Shown: positions 56,601 to 64,000 of the stretch, piece after piece
How positions within the stretch are numbered: position 1 is the stretch's first letter
How the letters are laid out: the number at the start of each line of letters is the position of its first letter
From: Acinetobacter amyesii
GTDB lineage: Bacteria; Pseudomonadota; Gammaproteobacteria; Pseudomonadales; Moraxellaceae
DNA: 64,000 bases
Reading direction: 5' to 3'
NCBI RefSeq assembly: GCF_002018365.1
Contig: NZ_MVKX01000001.1
Location: 671,178-735,177 of the forward strand
Notes under the pieces: model-generated
Databases searched by the model: none
What the model was told of the DNA's origin: nothing
What the model saw: only the letters and a program-made list of their open reading frames with translations
Position numbers and translations under genes: made by a program

Positions 56601-59600
56601 GATAAGTGACAGTGATCTTACCGTCTGGAGTAATGGTTACGGTTGCTGTTGGTGTATCTGTATCCACAGTACCCGGTTGTTCAACTGGCTCACCTGAGTT
56701 ACCTGTAGTGTCTTCATAAGAACCCGCAGGTACTTTCACAACGATCTCGCCATCAACGCCTTCAGGTACTTTCGCAGTGTAGGTACCATCTGGTTGTTTT
56801 TCGAAAGTCACATCAGAAATTGGGCCATTTGGACCTTCAACAACAATACCTGTCGTATCAATCGTGTCAGGATCAGTATCTTCTGGATAAGTCAGTGTGA
56901 TCTTACCGTTTTCATCGATTTGAACATCAACGACTGGAGATTCTGTATCTACCGTAGCTGGTTGTTTTACAGGTTCGCCTGAGTTGCCCGTAGTGTCTTC
57001 ATAAGAACCCGCAGGCACTTTCACGACGATGTCGCCATCGATGCCTTCAGGCACTTTCGCTGTATATGTACCATCAGGTTGTTCTTCAAAGGTTACACCC
57101 GGAATCACTTCACCATCTGGACCTTCCACAATAATACCTGTGGTATCAATGGTGTCTGGTTTTGTGTCATCTGGATATGTAATAGTGATCTTACCATCTG
57201 GTGTCACAGTCACTTCTGCTACAGGCGGGGCTGTATCCACTGTAACTGTTTCAGAACCTTCTTCACCTGGGTTACCCGCTTTATCTGAATAAGATGCTTC
57301 AGGCACTTTTACTGTAATCGAGGTATCTACACCTGTAGGCACTTGACCGGTATAAGTCAAACGATCTTCAGATGGCGTGAAATCAATCACTACTGGTTTG
57401 CCGTCTAGACTTGTAATCACGAAGTCTTTTGGATCAATCGTTGCAGGATCAACATCTGGTGCAAATGTTACTTTGATCTCACCTTGTGGAGTGATGTCAA
57501 TTTGAACTGTTGGTGCATCATTGTCTAAACCTGGGTTACGAATTGCAGGTTCTGAAGTCACTGTATCTGTTTTCGCAGTTGCAGTGATTGAGTTTTCCGG
57601 TTTGATTTCAGTTGCAGGAACTTTCAGTGTCCACTGACCTGTAGGCGTAATATCTGCAGGATCAACAGTATATTCAGTGCCATTAACATCGACAGTAATA
57701 GCCGCATTCGGGTTCGAAATTGTACCGGTGATAATGAAGTTACCATCTTCATCGGTCAATTCAGCCATTTCTTCTTCATTAATGACATCATCACCCGCAA
57801 TCACATTGATCGAAATCAATGGTAAAGACACGGTGTCTTTCGTTGGGTTGCCATCTTGGTCTGTTGTAGACGCAGATAAGTCATCACCATCTTTTAATGG
57901 AAGTTCAGTCGTTGTGGTCCATGTACCATCTGGACCTGCTTTCACTGGTGGTAATTCTGTACCATCAGGCAAAGTCACAACCACATCATGACCCGGCTCA
58001 GTTTTACCTGTAATCACGGTCACGTGCGTACCGTCTTCCGTGGTATTTGGTGTAACAGCTGTGATATTAACCGTGATTAAACGATCACTTTCGCCTGAAC
58101 CTTTATTGCCTGCTTCATCTGTATAACTTTCAGGAAGGACTTCAACAGTTACGGTTTGACCTGGTTCAACTTTGAGTTCAACTGACCATAGACCTGTGGT
58201 TTCGTTATAGGTTGGCTGACCAACAATTTGACCACCTGTCACTTTCAAGTCAGCAGAGCTGAAGCTTGCAGGATCAATTTTCTCGCTGAACTCGAAAGTC
58301 GCTGTAGCTTTGCTATCAGTCGCTTGAGCAATAATATCGACAATCACTGTTGGCGCAATAGTATCTACATCTACAGTTTCTTTATCAGTTACACCTGGGT
58401 TACCCACCAAGTCAGTGTATGAACCTGTTGGAACTTCAACTGTAATTTGCTCATCCACACCTGAAGGGATTTTACCTGTATAAGTCAAACCATCTTCAGA
58501 AGGTGTTAGCGTCACCTCAACAGGTTTGCCGTCTTTATCAGTGATAATAATTGTTTCAGGGTCAATCGATTTCGGATCAACATCATCTTCAAATTTCACC
58601 ACGATATCGCCTGTAGGCGTTAAGGTGATTTCAACAGTTGGCGCGATGGTATCGACAGGATATTTACCTGTACTTGGTGTACCTGGGTTTCCTGTCAAAT
58701 CTTCATAAGAGCCTGCTGGTACATCGACAGTCACTTTACCATCAATGCCTTCTGGCACTTTAGCGGTATACGTTAAGCCGTCTGGTGATGGCGTTAACTC
58801 AACAGTGATCTCTTTCCCTGTAGGATCTTTCACCACAATCGCATCTGGTTTGATGGTTTTCGGATCTGTATCTTCAGGATAAGTCACAGTGATATTACCT
58901 TGCGGATCAACCGTTACAGTCACTTCAGGAACATCAGTATCTACCAACTTGCTGTCGATATCATATTGACCTTCATTACCTGTTTTATCTTGGTAACTGC
59001 CTTCAGGCACGATCACGGTCACTTTTGAATCTACATTTGGTGGGATTTGACCTGTCAGGGTTAAACCATCTGGAGATACCGTTAATTCAACTTTAATCGG
59101 ATTACCATTTTCATCTGTAATCACGATGTCTTTTGGATCAATCGTAGTTGGATCGACATCGTCTTCATATTGAATAACAATCGAACCTTGTGGTGTTAAA
59201 GTGATTTCAACACTTGGACGGTCAGTATCGACATTGCCTTGAGTTTCACCCACTTTACCCGGATTGCCAGTCAAGTCTTCATACGAACCTTCTGGAACGG
59301 TAACAGTCACTTGACCGTCAACACCTTCAGGAACTTTAGCAGTCACAACAACAGTGCCATCTGTTTGTACTTCAGGCGTACCAAATTCAACAGTGATTGG
59401 GCCTTTAGGGCCTTCAACTGTAATCGTGCTAGTACCAATAGTCGTTGGATCAGTATCTTCAGGATAAGTCAGGATAATATCGCCATTCGGAGTGATTTCC
59501 ACACCCACTTGTGGACGGTCTGTATCAACTGAGCCTTTACCTTCACCTGCTTTACCCGGATTTCCTGTAAGGTCTTCATATGAGTTTTCAGGAACATCAA

Positions 59601-62600
59601 CCGTTACTGTACCGTCGATACCGTCTGGAACTTGACCTGTATACGTTAAGCCATCTTCTGACGGTGTTAAAGTCACAGTGATTTCGTTACCTTCAGGATC
59701 TTTCACCACAATCTTGTCTGTCGTGATTGACGTTGGATCAGTATCTTCAGGATAAGTCACGACGATTTGACCTTCAGGTGTCACAGTCACTTCGACTTGT
59801 GGACGGTCTGTATCGACATCACCTTTGCCTTCGCCTGCTTTACCCGGATTACCTGTAAGGTCTTCATACGAGTTTTCAGGAACTTCAACCGTTACTGTAC
59901 CATCGATACCTTCTGGCACTTGACCTGTATACGTTAAGCCGCCTTCTGACGGGGTCAATGTCACAGTGATCTCATTACCTTCAGGGTCTTTCACCACAAT
60001 CTTGTCTGTCGTGATTGAGGTTGGATCGGTATCTTCAGGATAAGTTACGACGATTTGACCTTCAGGCGTCACAGTCACTTCGACTTGTGGACGGTCTGTA
60101 TCGACATCACCTTTGCCTTCACCAGCTTTACCTGGGTTACCTGTAAGGTCTTCATAAGAATTTTCAGGAACTTCAACAGTGACTGTGCCATCCACACCAT
60201 CTGGCACTTGACCTGTATAGGTTAAGCCGCCTTCTGACGGTGTTAAAGTCACAGTGATTTCATTACCTTCAGGGTCTTTCACCACAATCTTATCTGTTGT
60301 GATCGATGTTGGATCGGTATCTGTAGGATATTCAACAATGATTTGACCTTCAGGCGTTACCGTTACTTCAACTTGTGGACGGTCGGTATCTACAGAACCT
60401 TCACCTTCACCAAGTTTACCTGGGTTACCAGTAAGGTCTTCATAAGAACCTTCTGGCACTTCCACAGTGACTGTACCGTCGATACCTTCTGGCACTTGAC
60501 CTGTATAGGTTAAGCCACCTTCTGATGGGGTTAACTCAACAGTGATCACATTGCCCGATGGATCTTTAACAACAATGTCTTCTGGATCGATGGTCGCTGG
60601 GTCAGTGTCTTCAGGATAAGTCACGATGATTTGACCTTCAGGAGTCACTGTCACGTCAACTTGCGGACGGTCTGTATCTACAGAACCTTCACCGCCACCG
60701 ACTTTACCTGGGTTACCTGTAAGGTCTTCATAAGAACCTTCAGGCACGTCTACAGTCACTTTACCATCGATACCTTCTGGCACTTTACCTGTGTACGTTA
60801 AGCCATTATCTGATGGTGTTAACGTTACAGTGATGTCATTACCTGATGGGTCTTTAACGATAATGTCTTGAGGATCAATAGTCGTTGGATCAGTATCTTC
60901 AGGATAAGTCACGATGATTTGACCTTCAGGTGTCACCGTTACTTCAACTTGTGGACGATCTGTATCCACATCTCCTTCGCCTGTTCCAGCTTTACCCGGA
61001 TTACCTGTTAAGTCTTCATATGAATTTGTAGGAACTGAAACCGTTACCTTACCGTCAATACCATCTGGCACTTGACCTGTGTACGTTAAGCCATCTGCAG
61101 ATGGTGTTAACTCAACAGTGATCACATTGCCCGATGGATCTTTAACAACGATGTCTTTTGGATCAATAGACTTTGGATCAACATCATCTTCATAAGTCAC
61201 CACAATTTCACCTTGCGGCGTAATGGTCACATTTACTGTAGGTGAAGTTGTATCGACAGATTCACTTGCCGAACCTTTGGTACCATTGTTGCCACTGAAA
61301 TCTTGATAACTGTCTTTTGGTACAAGTACAGTCACTTTGCCATCCACTGGGCTTGTGATTTTACCTGTAACGGTTAAGCCATCTTCAGACACTGTGTATT
61401 CCACAGTAACTTTCTTACCGAACTGATCAACCACTGTATAATCGGCAACATCAACCGTTGAAGGATTAACATCCGATTCGTATTTAATGCTAATCAGACC
61501 TTGTTCAGTAATTTCAACAGTCACAGTCGGTGCTTGATTATCTAAACCAGGTTGACGTTCAGCTGTATTTGACGTTGCTGTATCTGTTGTTGCTTGTGCA
61601 GTCACGGTGTTGCTTTCTTTCACATCTGCAACAGGAACACGGATGCTCCATTGACCTTGTGGAGTCACAGTCACTTGTGAACCGCTATAAGGCGTACCAT
61701 TAAAGTTCACAACCAAATCTGCAGCAGGATTACTGATGGTACCTGTCACTGTAATGAAGTTTTGACCATCTACAGTTTCAGTTAAATCAGCCAATTCTGT
61801 TTCATTGATGACATCATCACCCGCCACAACATCGATATAAACGAATGGCAATTCAACTTCATCACCAGTGCTGACGACATCACCATTTTTATCTTCATAA
61901 GTGGTCGTCGCAGTAACTTCGTTACCATCTTTCAAAATACCCGGAACAGTTAATTCCCACAGACCATCTGGGCCTGATTGTACTGTTAATGGTGTATCTT
62001 GACCCGGAACGAGCACACTCACTTCGCTATTTGGCTCTGTCTTACCTGTAATAACAGTAATATCATCGCCATTCGCATCTGTATTTGGCGTTACACCGGT
62101 AATTTTGAGTGTAATCAATTGATCTTGATCACCCTTACCTGTGTTACCCGCAACATCGCTATAACTGTCATCTTTCACTTCAACAGATACGGTTACACCC
62201 GGCTCTGTTTTAAGTTCAACAGTCCACGTAAATTCATCGACTTGGGTAATAGCGCCAACAACCTTGCCACCCGTAACAATCAAATCATTCGTAGAGAAAG
62301 TTGCGGGATCAATTTTTTCTGTAAAGGTAAATGTAGCCGTTGCTGAAGTATGGTCTGCAGATGAAGAGGTCACCGTTACAGCCACTTCAGGCGCAATCGT
62401 ATCTACAGTCGTTGTGTCCTGACCTTCAACACCTGGGTTACCTGTTACGTCTTCGTATGAACCTTCAGGTACAGTCACGGTAATCGTACCGTCTACACCT
62501 GCTGGAACTTTACCGGTTACAGTGATTGAACCGTCCGGCTGAGTCACTGGTGTACCAAAGTCAACGACGATGTCTTTACCCGTAGGGTCTTTAACCGTGA

Positions 62601-64000
62601 TTTTATCTGTGGTGATTGAAGATGGATCTGTGTCATCTGGGTAAGTCAGTACGATGTCACCATTTGGTGTCACGGTCACTTCTACTTGTGGACGGTCAGT
62701 ATCAACTGTACCTGTACCCGTACCCGGTTGTCCTGGGTTACCCGTAGTATCTTCGTATGAACCTTCAGGTACAGTCACGGTAATCGTACCGTCTACACCT
62801 GCTGGAACTTTACCGGTTACAGTGATTGAACCGTCTGGCTGAGTTTCAGGTGTATCAAAGTCAACCACGATGTCTTTACCTGTTGGGTCTTTAACCGTGA
62901 TTTTGTCAGTCGTAATCGTAGATGGATCTGTGTCATCTGGGTAAGTCAGTACGATGTCACCATTTGGTGTCACGCTTACTTCAACTTGTGGACGGTCAGT
63001 ATCCACTGTACCTGTACCCGTACCTGGTTGACCTGGGTTACCCGTAGTATCTTCGTATGAACCTTCAGGCACAGTCACAGTAATCGTGCTGTCCGTACCT
63101 TCTGGAACTTTACCCGTTACAGTGATTGAACCGTCTGGTTGAGTCACAGGTGTACCAAAGTCAACCACGATGTCTTTGCCATTTGGATCTTTGACGATGA
63201 TTTTATCAGTCGTAATAGAAGACGGATCTGTGTCATCTGGGTAAGTCAGTACGATGTCACCATTTGGTGTCACGGTCACTTCAACTTGTGGACGGTCAGT
63301 ATCAACTGTACCTGTTCCTGTACCTTGTTGTCCTGGGTTACCTGATACATCTTCGTATGAACCTTCTGGTACAGTCACGGTTACTGTGCTGTCAAAGCCA
63401 TCTGGAAGCTGTGCAGTATACGTCAAGCCATCTGCTGATGGTGTGAAGCTGATGGTGATATCATCACCATTTCCATCTTTCACCACAAAGTCTTTTGGAT
63501 CGATGCTCGCTACATTCACATCCGGTACAAATTGAACTGTAATTTTACCTTGTTCTGTAATTTGTACATCCACCGTTGGTGCTTCGTTGTCGAGTCCTGG
63601 ATTACGGATCGCAGGTTCTGAAGTCACTGTTGGTGTTTTTGCAATGGCAGTGATGCTGTTGTCTGGACCAAGTTCAGTCGCTGGAACTTTTAAGCTCCAT
63701 TGACCTTGTGGCGTAATATTCGCAGGGTCAACAGTGTACGGTTTACCATTTACAGTGACCGTAATTTCAGCATCTGGATTACTGATGGTACCAGTGATAA
63801 GGAATAGACCATCTGGATCAGTTAAGCCTGCCAATTCATCTTCGTTAATCACGTCATCGCCAGCGACCACATTGATGTAAATCAATGGCAAAGATACTTT
63901 ATCTTGAATCGGTTGTTGGTCTTGGTCTGTCGTTGTTGCTGTTACAAAGTCACCATCTTGTAATGGTGTAGTCGTTGTAATCGTCCATGTTCCGTCAACA
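50644..64000 (-). CDS. Giant Bap-like repetitive adhesin, C-terminal part (5' end off window)
   Basis: At least 4451 codons in one frame; the frame is still open at 64000, so the start lies outside. About 28 Ig-like repeats of 97-100 residues (each ending SYEDxxGNPG ... VDTDRP/IAP) occupy 53.7-63.6 kb. They are interrupted by two ~285-residue modules and the edge of a third (GLDNQAP ... ITGKTEP ... VVAGDDVINE). The last ~1000 residues are unique: a cadherin-like domain, a PA14-like lectin fold, and a C-terminal VCA0849-type type I secretion domain (VNDFSIADQIDISSLLSD). Strongly acidic; no cysteine noticed. It should be exported through a TolC-type system and work as a surface adhesin in biofilm. 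Gene symbol not assigned. Confidence 0.93.
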   Translation of the reverse strand, partial: VDGTWTITTTTPLQDGDFVTATTTDQDQQPIQDKVSLPLIYINVVAGDDVINEDELAGLTDPDGLFLITGTISNPDAEITVTVNGKPYTVDPANITPQGQWSLKVPATELGPDNSITAIAKTPTVTSEPAIRNPGLDNEAPTVDVQITEQGKITVQFVPDVNVASIDPKDFVVKDGNGDDITISFTPSADGLTYTAQLPDGFDSTVTVTVPEGSYEDVSGNPGQQGTGTGTVDTDRPQVEVTVTPNGDIVLTYPDDTDPSSITTDKIIVKDPNGKDIVVDFGTPVTQPDGSITVTGKVPEGTDSTITVTVPEGSYEDTTGNPGQPGTGTGTVDTDRPQVEVSVTPNGDIVLTYPDDTDPSTITTDKITVKDPTGKDIVVDFDTPETQPDGSITVTGKVPAGVDGTITVTVPEGSYEDTTGNPGQPGTGTGTVDTDRPQVEVTVTPNGDIVLTYPDDTDPSSITTDKITVKDPTGKDIVVDFGTPVTQPDGSITVTGKVPAGVDGTITVTVPEGSYEDVTGNPGVEGQDTTTVDTIAPEVAVTVTSSSADHTSATATFTFTEKIDPATFSTNDLIVTGGKVVGAITQVDEFTWTVELKTEPGVTVSVEVKDDSYSDVAGNTGKGDQDQLITLKITGVTPNTDANGDDITVITGKTEPNSEVSVLVPGQDTPLTVQSGPDGLWELTVPGILKDGNEVTATTTYEDKNGDVVSTGDEVELPFVYIDVVAGDDVINETELADLTETVDGQNFITVTGTISNPAADLVVNFNGTPYSGSQVTVTPQGQWSIRVPVADVKESNTVTAQATTDTATSNTAERQPGLDNQAPTVTVEITEQGLISIKYESDVNPSTVDVADYTVVDQFGKKVTVEYTVSEDGLTVTGKITSPVDGKVTVLVPKDSYQDFSGNNGTKGSASESVDTTSPTVNVTITPQGEIVVTYEDDVDPKSIDPKDIVVKDPSGNVITVELTPSADGLTYTGQVPDGIDGKVTVSVPTNSYEDLTGNPGKAGTGEGDVDTDRPQVEVTVTPEGQIIVTYPEDTDPTTIDPQDIIVKDPSGNDITVTLTPSDNGLTYTGKVPEGIDGKVTVDVPEGSYEDLTGNPGKVGGGEGSVDTDRPQVDVTVTPEGQIIVTYPEDTDPATIDPEDIVVKDPSGNVITVELTPSEGGLTYTGQVPEGIDGTVTVEVPEGSYEDLTGNPGKLGEGEGSVDTDRPQVEVTVTPEGQIIVEYPTDTDPTSITTDKIVVKDPEGNEITVTLTPSEGGLTYTGQVPDGVDGTVTVEVPENSYEDLTGNPGKAGEGKGDVDTDRPQVEVTVTPEGQIVVTYPEDTDPTSITTDKIVVKDPEGNEITVTLTPSEGGLTYTGQVPEGIDGTVTVEVPENSYEDLTGNPGKAGEGKGDVDTDRPQVEVTVTPEGQIVVTYPEDTDPTSITTDKIVVKDPEGNEITVTLTPSEDGLTYTGQVPDGIDGTVTVDVPENSYEDLTGNPGKAGEGKGSVDTDRPQVGVEITPNGDIILTYPEDTDPTTIGTSTITVEGPKGPITVEFGTPEVQTDGTVVVTAKVPEGVDGQVTVTVPEGSYEDLTGNPGKVGETQGNVDTDRPSVEITLTPQGSIVIQYEDDVDPTTIDPKDIVITDENGNPIKVELTVSPDGLTLTGQIPPNVDSKVTVIVPEGSYQDKTGNEGQYDIDSKLVDTDVPEVTVTVDPQGNITVTYPEDTDPKTIKPDAIVVKDPTGKEITVELTPSPDGLTYTAKVPEGIDGKVTVDVPAGSYEDLTGNPGTPSTGKYPVDTIAPTVEITLTPTGDIVVKFEDDVDPKSIDPETIIITDKDGKPVEVTLTPSEDGLTYTGKIPSGVDEQITVEVPTGSYTDLVGNPGVTDKETVDVDTIAPTVIVDIIAQATDSKATATFEFSEKIDPASFSSADLKVTGGQIVGQPTYNETTGLWSVELKVEPGQTVTVEVLPESYTDEAGNKGSGESDRLITVNITAVTPNTTEDGTHVTVITGKTEPGHDVVVTLPDGTELPPVKAGPDGTWTTTTELPLKDGDDLSASTTDQDGNPTKDTVSLPLISINVIAGDDVINEEEMAELTDEDGNFIITGTISNPNAAITVDVNGTEYTVDPADITPTGQWTLKVPATEIKPENSITATAKTDTVTSEPAIRNPGLDNDAPTVQIDITPQGEIKVTFAPDVDPATIDPKDFVITSLDGKPVVIDFTPSEDRLTYTGQVPTGVDTSITVKVPEASYSDKAGNPGEEGSETVTVDTAPPVAEVTVTPDGKITITYPDDTKPDTIDTTGIIVEGPDGEVIPGVTFEEQPDGTYTAKVPEGIDGDIVVKVPAGSYEDTTGNSGEPVKQPATVDTESPVVDVQIDENGKITLTYPEDTDPDTIDTTGIVVEGPNGPISDVTFEKQPDGTYTAKVPEGVDGEIVVKVPAGSYEDTTGNSGEPVEQPGTVDTDTPTATVTITPDGKITVTYPDDVDPSTITEELIVVEGPKGPIEVPFTPPVKQPDGSYVVTGEVPEGTDGEIVVKVPAGSYEDTTGNSGEPVAQPGTVDTDTPTAEVTITPDGKITVTYPDDVDPSTITEDKIVVEGPNGPIEVPFTPAVKQPDGSYVVTGEVPEGTDGDIVVKVPAGSYEDTTGNSGEPVEKQGTIDTESPAAEVTIEPNGEIIVTYSPDADKTTIDPADIVVKDSKGNTIVVDFVPSNDGLTYTGKVPTAIDENITVTVPENSFKDTTGNDNTTSVKTDPVDTIAPKVEVVITPEGQITLKYEDDVVPSTIDTSKIVIVDGNGKSVPVTFTPSENGLTLVGQVPDGIDSQITVTVPSGSYQDEVGNKGGKGSTSKPVDTQSPEVEISITPDGKITITYPDDVNPDSIEEGKIVVEGPNGPIEVPFTPPVKQPDGSYVVTGEVPEGTDGNVTVTVPTESYEDTLGNPGEEVDTTVPVDTIPPKAEVTVTPDGKITVTYPDDVDPNTIVEESITVTIPDPTDPNETIDIPVTFNPPVKQPDGSYVVTGEVPPGVDGTVTVTVPGTSYEDESGNPGEPNSGNGKVDTDVPTAIVTIQPNGDIVIKYPEDTNPDSIDTSTITFTDKDGDPVVVELTPSTDGKTFTGKVPNGNDTDITVSIPTGSYTDETGNPGAQVDVTEPVDTIAPNVNIDITPNGQITLTFDDDTVPSTIQTGKITVTDKSGNPIVVEFVPSQDDPLVLVGRVPEGTETGIVVTVPAGSYQDDVGNKGTLDQDSADVDAVPPVAVVTITPDGKITVTYPDDVDPSTITEEKIIVEGPNGPIEVPFNPPVEQPDGSYIVTGEVPPGVDGDITVTVPTDSYEDKSGNPGEDVTTTETPVDTVPPKAEVTITPDGKITVTYPDDVDPSTITEDKIIVEGPNGPIEVPFNPPVEQPDGSYIVTGEVPPGVDGKVTVTVPTDSYEDKSGNPGEEVDKTVPVDNIAPEVETTQVVTKEDQSVTLTWAHFGISDANTANDQLVITVTNLPKDGVLTIVDAAGNKTPIIAGQTLSYADINAGKVVFAPDANEASATDGGVYAGLEFNVSDGKHVTSGELEIVVDAVADKPSLTLDLLDWNPTVINLNKTTWSNLGTVNGNNLTANGGSGASKDALKKAFEYLLSDAGQTAYKNQIVSTGNTNSLVSEGNITAKTGVAITGYVFLEAGTVYKYTGKADDSGMLIIGNEDPKHVSWKGITSVDSTFTVAETGFYTFDFYMHNAEGDGNYNFKVVEESGKELAYYPDLKSAIAGLNDFYSATQPSVEWTVSDLLQKDATDKDQYGFHRPYFNLSGEVGEDISLGLLNTKLNDQDGSENLTLNFSGLVEGMQIYAVTVDGARVLLGTADTNGNLSFVADGMSIEGSSLVAIAPPSLVVTGNSLQLNVKLESVATEKSNGSTASSELEFGVILYPASVTNVAPEIEIEPEVVTVGSAVSGQKIATYAASDADNDSLTVTFANGSTVSADGFYQLSVVDQSVTLTQKGADQLNSGAALPSISLQVTDGKVTTPVTGNAELIELKATLTSEISVSTSTSGGTGGGSTSSVINVPNLGTIYKDAQGNYVSNDLVAGAKIVDIAAEMQAIINDPQYGNDFNNITNALRVFNNLKGDNSISEIIIINWENINKVLTQNELGFNFSNSFPQGFSSQKGTPSDWIVFDEAYSGAKYPVNSMVLNNSDTTNYIDGFNLSITGVQNVNGFQINMLEGVLFADGTQIAKTGEKNQNGQDQLGVVAPEAGTPEKVLQFTLHAEVLNDAEANVNVNGVKFKSAALDALVDAKVSVNGISVSKDSDGYYTYQGTSSSQVEDFVVKVTVPETSIQDVNVLTTQLETELGNSNNVLPIQETVTATASFAMFSLESESLLISDDIVFDLLADDNLGGNTLTTVNDFSIADQIDISSLLSDDATEANLAEFVTVVYDEETDSAVISIDRDGTSGPKYESQDLVVLLNQTSKVELDDLINNNQIIY
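53695..57515 (-). repeat. Adhesin repeat array 3, thirteen copies, ~294-bp period
   Basis: Thirteen copies with three sub-forms: VEGPNGPIxxVxF, the VPFTPPVKQPDGSY form and more divergent ones. Neighbouring copies alternate, which suggests unequal crossing-over followed by drift. Confidence 0.88.
57515..58355 (-). repeat. Adhesin spacer module, copy 3
   Basis: ~840-bp module separating arrays 2 and 3, with FSSADLKVTGGQIVG, VTPNTTEDGTHVTVITGKTEP, SINVIAGDDVINEEEM and NPGLDNDAP. Copy 1 begins at 63590 and runs off the right edge. Confidence 0.88.
58355..61540 (-). repeat. Adhesin repeat array 2, eleven copies, ~290-bp period
   Basis: Eleven copies. Those around 59.3-60.7 kb are nearly identical at DNA level (VPENSYEDLTGNPGKAGEGK form), while the outer copies diverge. 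The period is about 10 bp shorter than in array 1, from a deletion of a few residues before SYED. Confidence 0.9.
61540..62390 (-). repeat. Adhesin spacer module, copy 2
   Basis: ~850-bp module separating arrays 1 and 2, encoding FSTNDLIVTGGKVVG, VTPNTDANGDDITVITGKTEP, VYIDVVAGDDVINETEL and QPGLDNQAP. Paralogous to 57515-58355 and to the partial copy at 63590-64000. Confidence 0.88.
62390..63590 (-). repeat. Adhesin repeat array 1, four copies, 300-bp period
   Basis: Four Ig-like repeats of exactly 300 bp. Copies at 62461 and 62761 share at least 60 identical consecutive bases. The high DNA identity contrasts with array 3 and suggests recent copying. Confidence 0.9.

Noticed and set aside
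50702..63535. Many plus-strand open frames across the adhesin gene, some over 100 codons
   Set aside because: They are the antisense of one 13-kb coding frame, repeat with the same period, and have low-complexity Trp/Ile/Arg-rich products. No ribosome sites; shadows.
53695..63590. CRISPR-like regular repeats
   Set aside because: Period ~300 bp with coding frame kept throughout; far longer than CRISPR units and without distinct spacers.

Overview
The window looks like a chromosomal segment of an Acinetobacter (Moraxellaceae, Gammaproteobacteria). The DNA is AT-rich. Several gene orders and protein types point this way: an RNase HI-DnaQ fusion, a SutA-like RNA polymerase-binding protein, fimL-nudC, lldP-lldR, a Cif-type epoxide hydrolase beside an MFS and a TetR gene, and a giant Bap-like type I secreted adhesin. 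This placement rests on recognised families, not on a search.

Layout. 1-2.1 kb: lactate utilisation genes (lldR partial, lldP) with three LldR-type operators upstream. 2.7-7.2 kb: housekeeping genes argG, a membrane diguanylate cyclase, pyrC and rnt. 7.2-16.8 kb: five identical tRNA-Glu(TTC) genes are spread through a segment holding a Fur-box-controlled TonB receptor, a pair of paralogous ankyrin-like exported proteins, two tandem amino-acid permeases and a hydrolase. 16.9-27.8 kb, all on the minus strand: mltD (1112 aa, eight LysM modules), then yejA-yejB-yejE-yejF, an OYE-family flavoprotein and a YiiX-like amidase. 28-32 kb: rnhA-dnaQ fusion and fimL-nudC. 32-39.6 kb: esterase, BON lipoprotein, yraN, short lpoA, rsmI, sutA and two ubiquinone hydroxylases. 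39.9-44.3 kb: Cif-MFS-TetR cluster and a MerR-hydrolase pair with a textbook MerR promoter. 44.5-48.5 kb: a small lipoprotein, pepP, ygfB, a coiled-coil gene, zapA and 6S RNA. 48.6-50.4 kb: a coiled-coil membrane protein and a beta-propeller protein. 50.6-64 kb: the 3' part (about 4450 codons) of a repetitive adhesin gene that runs off the right edge.

How genes work together. mltD plus yejABEF may form a unit that releases cell-wall fragments and takes them up. The Cif, MFS and TetR genes look like one xenobiotic-responsive module. pepP-ygfB and zapA-6S RNA form a conserved gammaproteobacterial neighbourhood, with ubiH and the second hydroxylase nearby but separated. lpoA, yraN and the BON lipoprotein form the usual envelope cluster beside rsmI.

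The items most worth a second look are the mltD-yej arrangement, the Fur-controlled TonB receptor with its ankyrin-like pair, the Cif module, the MerR operator, and the three-level repeat structure of the adhesin.
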